Assembly: GCA_017615755.1 (NCBI GenBank)
Contig: JAFZZM010000069.1
Location: 1 to 52,099 of the forward strand
DNA length: 52,099 nucleotides
Source: Clostridiales bacterium
GTDB lineage: Bacteria > Bacillota > Clostridia > Saccharofermentanales > Saccharofermentanaceae
Direction of reading: 5' to 3'
Notes under the pieces: generated by a model
Told to the model about the DNA's origin: nothing
The model's input: only the letters and a program-made list of their open reading frames with translations
The model's database searches: none
Part shown: piece after piece, positions 26,842-35,560 of the stretch
How positions within the stretch are numbered: the stretch's first letter is position 1
Layout of the letters: the number at the start of each line of letters is the position of its first letter
Made by a program: the position numbers and the translations under genes

Positions 26842-27471
26842 ATGGGAAACAAGCTTAAAGTATTGATGCTGAACGGAAGCCCGAGAGAAAGCGGCAATAT
26901 CGCACTGGCGTTCCGTGAGATGGAGCAGGTATTTGCGGAAAATAACGTGGAATTCGAGAGCATTCAGCTCGGAAAAATGGATATCCGCGGATGTATCGCA
27001 TGTGAGACATGTAGAAAGAACCATAAGTGTGTGTTCAATGATATCGTCAATGAACTGGCGGTGAAGTTTGAGCAGGCGGATGGTCTGGTGATCGGTTCGC
27101 CTGTCTATTATGGTTCGGCGAATGGTACATTGATGTCGGCACTGCAGAGACTTTTCTACAGTACGTCTTTTGATAAGAGCCTGAAGGTGGGAGCAAGTGT
27201 AGTCAGCGCGAGACGTTCCGGCTGCACGGCTACTTTCGATGAATTGAATAAGTTTTTCACGCTTTGCAACATGCCGGTTGCGACAAGCCAGTACTGGAAC
27301 AACATCTATGGATGGGAACCAGGTGAAGGCAAGGTCGACGATGAGGGCAGACAGGTCATGCGTGTTTTAGCCAGAAATATGGTTTTTCTCATGAAGAGTA
27401 TTGCACTCGGGAAAAAGGAAGTAGGACTTCCTTATGAAGAAGACCGTGTCTGGACGAATTTTACCAGGTAG
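26842..27471 (+). CDS. Flavodoxin-fold NAD(P)H-dependent FMN reductase
   Basis: A 209-residue protein with the FMN-binding start LMLNGSPRESGNIALAF and the SPVYYGSANGTLMSALQRLF loop of the NADPH-dependent FMN reductase/iron-sulfur flavoprotein family. A Cys group CIACETCRKNHKCVF is the compact cluster typical of these proteins in anaerobes and may bind Fe-S or act in redox. The ATG at 26842 follows GGAGAG. The GTGCTTTT octamer precedes this ribosome binding site. A strong terminator ends the transcription unit at 27501. Confidence 0.92.
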   Translation: MGNKLKVLMLNGSPRESGNIALAFREMEQVFAENNVEFESIQLGKMDIRGCIACETCRKNHKCVFNDIVNELAVKFEQADGLVIGSPVYYGSANGTLMSALQRLFYSTSFDKSLKVGASVVSARRSGCTATFDELNKFFTLCNMPVATSQYWNNIYGWEPGEGKVDDEGRQVMRVLARNMVFLMKSIALGKKEVGLPYEEDRVWTNFTR

Positions 27472-27500
27472 TCTATTTTATCCATAACCTCAAACAATAA

Positions 27501-27543
27501 AAAACACATCCTGTGAATTGGGGTTCGCAGGATGTGTTTTTTT
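27501..27543 (+). terminator. Terminator of the nitroreductase operon
   Basis: A 17-pair stem (arms starting AAAACACATCCTG and ending CAGGATGTGTTTT, one wobble) with a short GGGG loop is followed by TTT. It is a strong intrinsic terminator. Confidence 0.85.
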
Positions 27544-27563
27544 CGGCATATTGGGAAATGATA

Positions 27564-27610
27564 TTGCGTCATTCCTTGGTTCAGATTATAATCGACAAGT
27601 GTCGATTATA
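27564..27610 (+). promoter_or_regulatory. TetR-gene promoter with overlapping 24-bp operator
   Basis: TTGCGT (27564-27569), a 17-base spacer and TATAAT (27587-27592) form the promoter. The palindrome at 27587-27610 has arms TATAATCGACA and TGTCGATTATA around AG, and covers the -10 hexamer and the expected start. This is the layout expected for repression by the TetR protein encoded 96 bases downstream. Confidence 0.8.
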
Positions 27611-27705
27611 CAATCGGCAATAATGCGGAATATGTTGTGAAATCAACAGATTTGAACGATGTGTATACTTTGTTGTGAAAGTGCTTTTTGGATTGGAGAG
27701 AAACG

Positions 27706-28302
27706 ATGGAAAAGGAAAATGTACGAGTTGCTATGACTAAGCAGATGCTTCTCGATGGTCTTGAAAAATGCATGAAACGGAAAAATATCGATAAGATCAC
27801 GGTCGCCGAGCTTTGCCGTGAAGCGAAAGTGAACCGGGCTACGTTTTATAACCACTACGAAATGCCCAAGGATATCCTGATCGAAGCGGGTATGGACCAC
27901 GCGAAACAGGTTTATGAGATCTATAACGCTGACAGTAGTTTATCTCACGAGGAGCGAGTGCTTAAAGTTCTGGAGTTTCTTTATGAAACAAGGGGCCATC
28001 TCAAGGTCGTGCTTGCTGCCGGCGCAGATAAGTACTTGAAGCAGACTTCCGAGAGCTTTTTTCTTTCAACGTATTTTGCCGGGATCGATTACCGTAAGGA
28101 ATTGGATCTGAATGACGATGCGGAGTGCCGGTTGGTGGCGAACATGTTCTGGACTTCTTCCTACACGATCCTGAGGCAATGGCTAACGGAAGAAGATCAG
28201 AAGACACCGAAAGAAATGCTGGAGCTTTTTCATAAGCTCATATTACGGAAAAATACAAATCGTTATCCGCTATGGTTTCAAGAGGGCTATGCTGACGCGT
28301 AA
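27706..28302 (+). CDS. TetR-family transcriptional regulator
   Basis: The 198-residue protein has an N-terminal helix-turn-helix (about 8-55: TKQMLLDGLEKCMKRKNIDKITVAELCREAKVNRATFYNHY) and a ligand-binding C-terminal domain of the TetR_C type. ATG at 27706 follows GGAGAG; an in-frame TTG 18 bases upstream is less likely. The near-perfect operator overlapping its own -10 (27587-27610) indicates autorepression. The neighbouring histidine kinase gene is downstream on the same strand and may be a co-regulated target. The ligand is unknown. Confidence 0.94.
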   Translation: MEKENVRVAMTKQMLLDGLEKCMKRKNIDKITVAELCREAKVNRATFYNHYEMPKDILIEAGMDHAKQVYEIYNADSSLSHEERVLKVLEFLYETRGHLKVVLAAGADKYLKQTSESFFLSTYFAGIDYRKELDLNDDAECRLVANMFWTSSYTILRQWLTEEDQKTPKEMLELFHKLILRKNTNRYPLWFQEGYADA

Positions 28303-28383
28303 ATGTGAAATATAATAGTATGTGAATGACATTTATAGATTGACGTAAACATAAGGATTTTCTTTTAACTCGGGGGCGGGAAT

Positions 28384-30681
28384 ATGGGTGAGAAGAGAAG
28401 ATTTCACATCGATGAACGATACGTTACCGTCAATCTGACGTTAAGCATTATATTGTACTCTATGGTCGTTCCTTTCTGTATTTATCTTTGTGTAGATAAT
28501 TACATCCGTGGAAACAAAGTAGTAGCCAGATTTGCATTGTTCTGTGCTGTGATGACGGCCATAGCTATTGTGAACTTTTCCATTTGTAAATTCGGTAAGA
28601 AGAAACGCAGGTGGCTGATGCATCTGGCGATCAACATCCAGTGTTTCGTTTACTGGATCACTTTTTGCTTTTTTCTATATACAGGTGGAACAAGTGGAAC
28701 GAGCATCTTTCTTTTCTTTCTTGCCGTACCTGTTGTATTCTACTTTTTCAATCTCTCGTATGGACTATACTTCAACATGGTCTTTTTCCTGATCATGGTC
28801 GTGTATATGAATACACCACTTAGGGAAATGGGTTACCGATTCCCGGAATCTTATTATTCTCGTCTTCCCATGATGTATCTGGTAAACGTTATCATGTGCG
28901 GAATTGCGCAGTATGAGACGGTCAAAGCGAAGATCAAACAGGACAATGCACTTGAAGAGGCAAGGCGCGCGAGCGAAGCGAAGACAGACTTTCTGGCGAA
29001 TACCAGCCATGAGATCCGTACGCCGATCAATGCGGTTCTTGGTATGAATGAGATGATCCTTCGTGAATCCGCGAAAGCAGAAAAGCTTTCTGTCAGCGAT
29101 CCGGTGGTATATCACGATGTGTTCAGAAAGATAAGGCATTATTCCGGCAATGTCGATAGTGCCGGCAGTAATCTGCTTTCAATCATTAACGATATCCTTG
29201 ATTTTACGAAAATCGAGGAAGGTAAGATGGATATTGTCGAAGTCGAGTATCAGCTGAGTTCTCTGATCAACGACGTCAGCAATATGATCTATTTCAAGGC
29301 AAAAGAAAAGAACCTGAAGTTTGAGACGGAAGTCGATGAACAACTCCCGGACCGCCTTTTCGGAGATGTGGTACGTGTCAGACAGGTCATAACGAATATT
29401 CTAAACAATGCAGTGAAATATACGGATCAGGGCAGTGTCACTTTTAAGGTGGATGGTATCCGGACAAACGATACCCAGAACGGGAAAAAAGTCATGAATC
29501 TGGTCGTCAAAGTATCCGATACGGGTATCGGTATCAGCAAAGAAAATATCGGAAAACTTTTCGGAAAGTTCGAACGTGTGGATCTTGAGAAAAACAGCAC
29601 GAAAGAAGGCACAGGACTTGGACTGGCCATTACGAAGATGCTTCTGGATATGATGAACGGCGAGGTTAAGGTGGAAAGTACATATGGCGTGGGTTCTACC
29701 TTCACGATCACGATACCGCAGATCGTTCTGTCAGAAGAGCCTGTGGGTGATTTTGCCGAAAAATTCGAAAAGAGCCTGGGAGAGAAAAAGGCATATCACG
29801 AGAGTTTCCGTGCGCCAAATGCGAATATCCTGATCGTGGATGATACCAGGATGAACCTTGTTGTAGCGACGGAATTTCTGAAGGAGACGCTTGTTCAGAT
29901 CGATACTGCTTCCGGAGGAAAAGAAGCAGTGGAAATGGCGCTGGCTAGAAAGTATGATGTGATCCTTATGGACCAGAGAATGCCGGAGATGGACGGAGAG
30001 GAAGCGCTTCGTGAAATCAAGAGCCATAGTGAAGGCCCGAATATCGAAACACCGGTGATCTGCCTTACTGCCGACGCAGTGGTTGGTGCGAGGGAGAGAT
30101 ATCTTTCCAAGGGTTTCAATGATTATCTTACGAAACCGATCGACAGCACCTATCTGGAAACGATGCTGAAAAAGTACATTCCGAAAGAGAAGATCGAGAT
30201 CATATCTGAAGAGAATAATGCAAACGTTGAAACGAAAGAAAAGAGTGAAGAATCTTTCCTGGAGAGCCTTCGTGATGGTGGTATCAATACGGCAGAAGGA
30301 TTGTCCCATTGCGGTTCTGATGAAGGATTCTACCGGTCGATCCTGCTTGAGTATGAAAAGAGCGCAAAAGAGAAGAAAACAGATCTGAAGAAATACCTGG
30401 ATAATGGCGACCTGAAGAATTACGGAATACTGATCCATGCGCTTAAAAGTGCATCTAGGACGATTGGCGCCGAGGTGCCGGGCAAGCTTGCGCAGGAACT
30501 CGAAACCGCCTGCAATAACGAGGACCGGGAGTATGTTCTTTCGCACCATGATATGTTCCTGAAAGAGTATGAACATGTTCTGATTACAATTGAAAAAGTC
30601 GTATCCGAAAAAGGCCAAAACGCAGAGAGTGATTTTGGCGACGATGAAGTGCTGGAGTTTTTACCTGATTCCGATCGATAA
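28384..30681 (+). CDS. Hybrid sensor histidine kinase with receiver and HPt domains
   Basis: A 765-residue kinase with about six N-terminal transmembrane helices (13-178). It then has HisKA (H209 in SHEIRTP), HATPase_c (NNAVKYTD, DTGIGIS, GTGLGLAI), a receiver domain (about 480-600, D530 in LMDQRMP, K584) and an HPt domain (H685 in LIHALKSASR). This full phosphorelay lacks an adjacent response regulator, so the HPt would need an unlinked partner or act as a sink. The sensor region is short and without an extracellular domain, so it may sense within or near the membrane. It follows the TetR gene by 81 bases; a TATAAT at about 28310 may be its -10. Confidence 0.95.
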   Translation: MGEKRRFHIDERYVTVNLTLSIILYSMVVPFCIYLCVDNYIRGNKVVARFALFCAVMTAIAIVNFSICKFGKKKRRWLMHLAINIQCFVYWITFCFFLYTGGTSGTSIFLFFLAVPVVFYFFNLSYGLYFNMVFFLIMVVYMNTPLREMGYRFPESYYSRLPMMYLVNVIMCGIAQYETVKAKIKQDNALEEARRASEAKTDFLANTSHEIRTPINAVLGMNEMILRESAKAEKLSVSDPVVYHDVFRKIRHYSGNVDSAGSNLLSIINDILDFTKIEEGKMDIVEVEYQLSSLINDVSNMIYFKAKEKNLKFETEVDEQLPDRLFGDVVRVRQVITNILNNAVKYTDQGSVTFKVDGIRTNDTQNGKKVMNLVVKVSDTGIGISKENIGKLFGKFERVDLEKNSTKEGTGLGLAITKMLLDMMNGEVKVESTYGVGSTFTITIPQIVLSEEPVGDFAEKFEKSLGEKKAYHESFRAPNANILIVDDTRMNLVVATEFLKETLVQIDTASGGKEAVEMALARKYDVILMDQRMPEMDGEEALREIKSHSEGPNIETPVICLTADAVVGARERYLSKGFNDYLTKPIDSTYLETMLKKYIPKEKIEIISEENNANVETKEKSEESFLESLRDGGINTAEGLSHCGSDEGFYRSILLEYEKSAKEKKTDLKKYLDNGDLKNYGILIHALKSASRTIGAEVPGKLAQELETACNNEDREYVLSHHDMFLKEYEHVLITIEKVVSEKGQNAESDFGDDEVLEFLPDSDR

Positions 30682-30685
30682 TTCC

Positions 30686-30714
30686 TTGTCAAAAATCAGT
30701 GAGTAAAATATACT
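30686..30714 (+). promoter_or_regulatory. Promoter upstream of the second membrane paralog
   Basis: TTGTCA (30686-30691), a 17-base spacer and TATACT (30709-30714), starting 4 bases after the kinase gene. Confidence 0.55.
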
Positions 30715-30781
30715 GGTTTAGAAAGAAACGGGGGGACGTCCAATTTTTGGGCAATATAAGAGGGAAATGAGGTAAAAAAGA

Positions 30782-31558
30782 ATGTATCGGAATTATCAGG
30801 AAGACGAGATCGATCGTTATTTCAAAGAGCAGGAAGGCGGGTTTGCCAAGAAAGATCCGGATGAGTTTACGCCGGAACCTTATGTCGATGAACGCGAAGT
30901 CATGAGAAGAAAGATTGAGCATGAGGAAAAAGTAGCTCGCTGTTCTGTGTTTGCTAAGAAATATATGCTCTTGTTTATGATCCTTATTGGTGGAATTGCG
31001 TTGAGTGCTTTATCCGTGGTACTCGCTATACTTGCGTTTGCCACTCCGAGTTTCGTCAAGACCATCTCGACCGTAATTATCATTTTGTCCTTTTTATCCT
31101 TTGCGATTTCTGTAGGATATGGTCTGGTGCTGGTTTCGCTGGGAAACTACTACCGGGATTTCCGAACGGCCGGTTTGCTTTATATGGTTAACGGTGCAAT
31201 GTCAGCTCTTTATAATTCCATAGGCGGTGGGCTCGGATTTCTGTTTCAGATCACTGCAGCTGTGGCTTCTGTTATGTACATGTTGAAGTTTGCATCTGCG
31301 ATGAGTGCAAGTTTTGAAAATGTTGCCTCCTATATGTCGATCTCATGGGATAACTTTAGGAAAGTCTTTATCTATGTATATGCAGGTATTGCTATTCTGA
31401 CATTGGGTTCTTTTGTGCCGATCCTCGGTATATTTGCATCACTGTTTCTTCTGGTCCTTTCTGTTGTGGCAATTGGTGTTTCTATCTGGCAGATCGTGCT
31501 TATCTTCAAATCTTCCAGAGTTATGAAGGAGCATGCTGATTCGATCTTTGCGGGCTGA
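30782..31558 (+). CDS. Multispanning membrane protein, paralog of 24875-25543
   Basis: A 258-residue protein with a longer charged N-terminal part (about 1-55, rich in Glu, Arg and Asp) and about six hydrophobic segments. The C-terminal block SWDNFRKVFIYV, a membrane stretch and SIWQIVLIFKSSRVM matches the protein at 24875-25543. The N-terminal extension and hydrophobic loops differ. No characterised family is recognised. It has a GAGGT ribosome binding site and its own promoter, and is followed by a terminator. Confidence 0.85.
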   Translation: MYRNYQEDEIDRYFKEQEGGFAKKDPDEFTPEPYVDEREVMRRKIEHEEKVARCSVFAKKYMLLFMILIGGIALSALSVVLAILAFATPSFVKTISTVIIILSFLSFAISVGYGLVLVSLGNYYRDFRTAGLLYMVNGAMSALYNSIGGGLGFLFQITAAVASVMYMLKFASAMSASFENVASYMSISWDNFRKVFIYVYAGIAILTLGSFVPILGIFASLFLLVLSVVAIGVSIWQIVLIFKSSRVMKEHADSIFAG

Positions 31559-31583
31559 TCAGATAATAAAAACTATGCTTATG

Positions 31584-31617
31584 ATTCGGTGTGTCTTCGG
31601 GTACACCGAATATTTTT
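31584..31617 (+). terminator. Terminator with TTCG tetraloop
   Basis: An ATTCGGTGT/ACACCGAAT stem extended by two wobble pairs and C-G closes a TTCG tetraloop, then TATTTTTT follows. Confidence 0.85.
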
Positions 31618-31636
31618 TGCAAATTTCCGAAATGTG

Positions 31637-31668
31637 TGTAACCATTTTGGTAGAAAACTCTACTTATA
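31637..31668 (+). promoter_or_regulatory. Possible ECF-type promoter
   Basis: TGTAACC (31637-31643) followed after about 17 bases by CTACTTATAG resembles AAC-type -35 elements of ECF promoters and may be recognised by the sigma factor encoded just downstream (autoregulation). Low-certainty call. Confidence 0.35.
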
Positions 31669-31698
31669 GGGAAAGAGAGAAGAGGAAGTGATGGAAAA

Positions 31699-32253
31699 AT
31701 GAATCGGACAGACATAATCGATCTTTATTTCGAAAGAAATGAAGCAGCGATCAGTGAGACGATGAAATGCTACAATTCCCGACTGCTCAGGTTTGCAATG
31801 CGCTTTCTTTCCGATAAGAGAGATGCTGAGGAATGTGTAAACGATGCCTACGCACGTGCATGGAGCACAATTCCGCCAAATCGTCCTGAGAATCTGTTTG
31901 CATATCTCGCTGCAATTTGCCGTAATTCGGCGCTGGATGTTATCAAGAAGAACTCGGCGCAGAAGAGATCGGCGCAACTTGTGGAACTGACATCTGAGAT
32001 GAACGAATGCATTCCTGATCGAAGCGGTATTTCCGATGATCGAAGCGAAGAACTTGCCGAGTGTATTAACGAATACCTGGGAACTCTCCCAAGGGAAAAA
32101 CGGGTGGTATTCGTTGGCCGGTACTGGTACAACGAATCCATTTCGGAAATCGCAAAGAAGACAGGCTATTCACAGAGTAAAGTCAAAACTATGCTTCACC
32201 GGATGAGAGAAGAACTGAAGACGCTCATTGAAAGAAAGGACGGATCACTATGA
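31699..32253 (+). CDS. ECF-type RNA polymerase sigma factor
   Basis: The 184-residue protein has region 2 (about 10-80: LLRFAMRFLSDKRDAEECVNDAYARAWSTIPP) and region 4 (about 115-175: LPREKRVVFVGRYWYNESISEIAKKTGYSQSKVKTMLHRMREELK). The first residues lack region 1, as expected for ECF. The start codon of the next gene overlaps its stop (ATGA at 32250), the usual sigma/anti-sigma translational coupling. It probably directs this operon, including the lipoprotein at 33301, under an unknown cell-surface signal. Confidence 0.93.
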   Translation: MNRTDIIDLYFERNEAAISETMKCYNSRLLRFAMRFLSDKRDAEECVNDAYARAWSTIPPNRPENLFAYLAAICRNSALDVIKKNSAQKRSAQLVELTSEMNECIPDRSGISDDRSEELAECINEYLGTLPREKRVVFVGRYWYNESISEIAKKTGYSQSKVKTMLHRMREELKTLIERKDGSL

Positions 32254-33263
32254 ACGAACAGGAATATATGAAGGTCACCAGCAAAATCGATGAGAACTAT
32301 ATCAACGAGTATAAGATCGTCACAGCTAAGCATAATATCAGTGTCAGAAAGAAGATCCGGACCAGTATTCTTGTTGCTGCAGCCGTAGCCTTAATGATAC
32401 CTGCCACTATATATGCGTCTACCAAACTCACTCATCGTGATAAAGTCGGCATCTACTATAGTGAAGAGGGGGCGCAGATGATCGAGAAAAGCCTTCAGGA
32501 CAGCGGATTTACGGTAGAAAACGGCAAGATCCGGCTGACAGTAGACGTGATGATGTGCGATGGCAATTACGTAACGGGCGTATATACGCTGACTGCACTC
32601 ACTGAAGATGCGAAGAAGCATCTTGATACCCAGACCAATTTGCGTTATTACGCAGATACCGGTGAGTGGATATGGGGAGGCGGCGGCTTTCAATCCTCTG
32701 ATGGATCATCGAGGACCGAAAATGAGGTTTCCTGGTCCTTCCGATATCCTGTCGCAAATTCAGTCGTCGATCGTTCACGCCCGACAAGAATCGAGTTTTT
32801 TGAAGATTTCGAAGGCGATGAACCATTCAAATATGACGGGTTCAGAATCACCGGTGATTATACTTATTACGAAGGTATCTATTTCGATCTCATATCTGAG
32901 CCGAACATTCCTACCAGGATTCTCCGCTCGCAGGAAGGAAAAGAACTTACGTTGTCTGCTTTTGGAATCAGCATGCTGGATGAGGACCGGGATCCCTTTA
33001 AGGAGGAAATAAACGAAGGAACGACATTAGAGAGCCTGGTCATCATAACGACGGATGGTAATCGTACTGATATCATGGCAGATCTTGGAATATCCGGAAT
33101 CTTTACCAACGGAGGCGGAAGTATCGTGGCGGCACAAGGTACGACGCTTGAGATCACGGGCGATGTAGGAAGAGAAAACTTCAGTCTCAGATTCGGAAAC
33201 GCTATGAATATTGATAACATCAGCGGTGTTGAAATCAATGGTGTTGCATATATGGCTGAGTAA
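32250..33263 (+). CDS. Probable membrane anti-sigma factor (DUF4179-like)
   Basis: The 337-residue product has a short cytoplasmic N-terminal part (about 1-35) that would bind the sigma factor, one transmembrane helix (about 38-57, SILVAAAVALMIPATIYA) and a large extracytoplasmic beta-rich domain (about 60-337). Architecture and the ATGA overlap with an ECF gene match the DUF4179-type anti-sigma group of clostridia. The contact residues were not tested. A 37-base gap leads to the next gene. Confidence 0.8.
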   Translation: MNEQEYMKVTSKIDENYINEYKIVTAKHNISVRKKIRTSILVAAAVALMIPATIYASTKLTHRDKVGIYYSEEGAQMIEKSLQDSGFTVENGKIRLTVDVMMCDGNYVTGVYTLTALTEDAKKHLDTQTNLRYYADTGEWIWGGGGFQSSDGSSRTENEVSWSFRYPVANSVVDRSRPTRIEFFEDFEGDEPFKYDGFRITGDYTYYEGIYFDLISEPNIPTRILRSQEGKELTLSAFGISMLDEDRDPFKEEINEGTTLESLVIITTDGNRTDIMADLGISGIFTNGGGSIVAAQGTTLEITGDVGRENFSLRFGNAMNIDNISGVEINGVAYMAE

Positions 33264-33300
33264 TCCATTCCCAATGTATATGTGTAATTGAGGTGAAAAA

Positions 33301-34827
33301 ATGAAATACGCAAAAAGAGCATTTATGCTGCTCGCGACAGCAGTGGTCGCGGGGGGCCTGGTTGGTTGCGCGCCAAAAACAAAAACTTCGGAAACAGAAA
33401 TTGAAACGTCCAGACGTTCAGAGCCGAATGACCAAATAGTAGTAAATGCTTCCGGATCGGAAAAAAGTGAACAAACTGAAGAGAAAAAAGAAGTGACGAC
33501 CATTACCTTTGCGATTCCTGATTTCTGTCATATGAACAACAAGTATGTGAAGATGGTAAACCAGGAGCTTCTAAAAGACGGCCATCCGTATCAATTGGAG
33601 TTTAAAAGCTTTGAATATGATCTTGAAGAGAATGAATACTTCGAGAATTTGGAAAAAGAACTGAAAGACGGCAGCATCGACGTTACATTCTTAGGCTTTG
33701 GTGATTCGAGTAATAGTGTGTATAACCTCATCAACTCTGGAGCGGTACAAAATCTGGATCAGATCCTTACATCAGGAAATGGAAAAGTAGTCTATGATGC
33801 GTTCCCCAAGGCGTTGTGGGAAGGAGTGAAGTGTAACGGACATATTTACTCCATTCCGAACAGCACGGCTACTGATGATGGTTTATATGTGGCGTTTAAC
33901 AGGAAATACATCTCTGATGATGTGATCGAAAAGTGGGACGGCACTATCGAAGGACTTTACGAGATCGTCAGAAATGTAAAGTGGGATGATGAAGCAGCAC
34001 CACGCGTTCAGTATCTTGTGAGTGATTATGATTTCTGCCCGATGATTCATTGTGAGATCAGAAATGGCCTGCTTTATGACTATGACTCCGTGAAGATAGA
34101 GAATCCGTTGGAATCGGAGAAATTCGTCGACTTTTTGCAGGTGCTCGACCAGATGAAAAACAAAGGGTATTTTTCTAAACACATGACGTATTTCCAAAAC
34201 TTGTCGTATGTCGATGAGGCGGAAAACCTGGAATCCGGAAATTTCCTCGTAGTAATAGATGTAGGTGTTCCCAATGAAATGTATCAGACAGATGGTTTCA
34301 CCATTAAGACGTTTCCATCGTATATTGCAACAAGGATCAATGGTTCGATCGGTATTTCAAGCAGTGCCGACAATATCGATGACATCATGGATTTTCTGGG
34401 ACTTTTATACGGTGAGAGTAAATACGGAAATATACTCGTTTACGGTATGCTGAATGAGAATTATCAGATCAAAGACGGACTTGTAGTAAACATGGACGGC
34501 TCTGACATAGAAGATAACTATCTGGCAAAAATGTGCATCAATCTTTTTGCAAATATCTATCCTGTTAAGGATGAAAACTTTAAGGTGAACCGCAAGAAAG
34601 CATATTTCTCATTCTATGATGATGTGAAGAATTCACCGTTTATAGGATTTCAAGCAGCTTCCTCTAATAGTGCGGTTTCGGATGATCTTGATGGGTTCCT
34701 TCAGGTGCTGAAACAGAATTCAATGAAAGAAGCACTCAAGGAGTTTTCTGAAAAACTTAAGGCGGATGGTATCGATGAGTATTTGAACACTGTGATCACA
34801 CAGTGGGAGACGTATCAGAAGGGATAA
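33301..34827 (+). CDS. Extracellular solute-binding-like lipoprotein without a transporter
   Basis: A 508-residue protein with a strong lipobox (GLVGC, Cys at residue 23), an Asp/Glu/Ser/Lys-rich linker (25-62), then a fold with the marks of family 1 extracellular solute-binding proteins (TITFAIPDFCHMNNKYVKMVNQEL, IDVTFLGFGDSSNSVYNLI, IYSIPNSTATDDGLYVAFNRK). No ABC permease or ATPase gene is adjacent; it is the third gene of the ECF/anti-sigma set, so a sensing or signalling role is as likely as transport. Start ATG follows GAGGTG. Confidence 0.82.
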   Translation: MKYAKRAFMLLATAVVAGGLVGCAPKTKTSETEIETSRRSEPNDQIVVNASGSEKSEQTEEKKEVTTITFAIPDFCHMNNKYVKMVNQELLKDGHPYQLEFKSFEYDLEENEYFENLEKELKDGSIDVTFLGFGDSSNSVYNLINSGAVQNLDQILTSGNGKVVYDAFPKALWEGVKCNGHIYSIPNSTATDDGLYVAFNRKYISDDVIEKWDGTIEGLYEIVRNVKWDDEAAPRVQYLVSDYDFCPMIHCEIRNGLLYDYDSVKIENPLESEKFVDFLQVLDQMKNKGYFSKHMTYFQNLSYVDEAENLESGNFLVVIDVGVPNEMYQTDGFTIKTFPSYIATRINGSIGISSSADNIDDIMDFLGLLYGESKYGNILVYGMLNENYQIKDGLVVNMDGSDIEDNYLAKMCINLFANIYPVKDENFKVNRKKAYFSFYDDVKNSPFIGFQAASSNSAVSDDLDGFLQVLKQNSMKEALKEFSEKLKADGIDEYLNTVITQWETYQKG

Positions 34828-34838
34828 GTATTCCGCAT

Positions 34839-34866
34839 ATGCCTCGGCAAAAGCCGAGGCATTTTT
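34839..34866 (+). terminator. Terminator of the ECF operon
   Basis: Perfect 10-pair stem ATGCCTCGGC/GCCGAGGCAT with an AAAA loop and TTTT tail, 11 bases after the stop of the lipoprotein gene. Confidence 0.9.
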
Positions 34867-34936
34867 GTGTTTCTTTATCGATGATCAAATAATGGTGATG
34901 TTCTGTGAAAAACAGTAGCGGAATAGTGCTTTTTTA

Positions 34937-34974
34937 GACAAAAACTGATAGACTTCATGTCAAAGATTAAGAAG
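34937..34974. repeat. Second copy of a 38-base intergenic element
   Basis: Matches 15716-15753 at 32 of 38 bases (shared GACAAAAACTGATA, CATGTCA and TTAAGAAG). It lies upstream of the phosphatase gene at 35050. Possible binding site of a common regulator, or a relic of local duplication. The octamer GTGCTTTT starts 11 bases upstream (34926-34933). Confidence 0.5.
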
Positions 34975-35049
34975 TATGCTATTTCGACTAGTGATAGTAT
35001 ATGCGATGCTAAACTCGAATAACAAAGAAGAAACACAAAGGATTCATGA

Positions 35050-35544
35050 ATGATTAGTGTATTGTTTATCTGTCATGGGAACATCTGTCGTTCTCCCATG
35101 GCTGAATTTATCTTGAAAGATATGGTGGAGAAAGAGGGTATAGCCGATTCTTTCCATATCGAATCTCGTGCGACAAGTACAGAGGAGATCTGGAATGGAG
35201 TCGGAAGTCCGGTATATCCACCGGCGAGAGAAGAACTTCGGAGAAACGGGATCGGCAAGACGCCATTTACGGACTTTTCCGAAAAGCGGGCAAGACAGCT
35301 CCGGTATGATGAATACGATGAGTATGATTTCCTGATCGGTATGGATTCCATGAATATGCGTAATATCGAGCGTATGACCGGACATACCAGAGGCGGGAAG
35401 ATCAGAAAACTTCTTGAGTTTACCGGGTCTGATCGTGATGTAAGTGATCCCTGGTATACGGGTCAGTTTGGAGATACATACCGTGATTGTGTAAACGGAT
35501 GTAAGGCATTTTTGGATTATCTTCGGCAAGAGAAGATGATTTGA
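35050..35544 (+). CDS. Low-molecular-weight protein tyrosine phosphatase
   Basis: The 164-residue enzyme has the catalytic loop CHGNICRS (Cys8 to Arg14) at the N-terminus and the general-acid Asp in DPWYTG near residue 136, both intact. In Gram-positive bacteria such phosphatases act on protein tyrosine or arginine phosphates; specificity cannot be settled here. AAAGGA precedes the ATG at 35050. The MATE exporter gene starts 16 bases after the stop, suggesting co-transcription but not a functional link. Confidence 0.95.
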   Translation: MISVLFICHGNICRSPMAEFILKDMVEKEGIADSFHIESRATSTEEIWNGVGSPVYPPAREELRRNGIGKTPFTDFSEKRARQLRYDEYDEYDFLIGMDSMNMRNIERMTGHTRGGKIRKLLEFTGSDRDVSDPWYTGQFGDTYRDCVNGCKAFLDYLRQEKMI

Positions 35545-35560
35545 TCTTCGAGGGAGAAAC

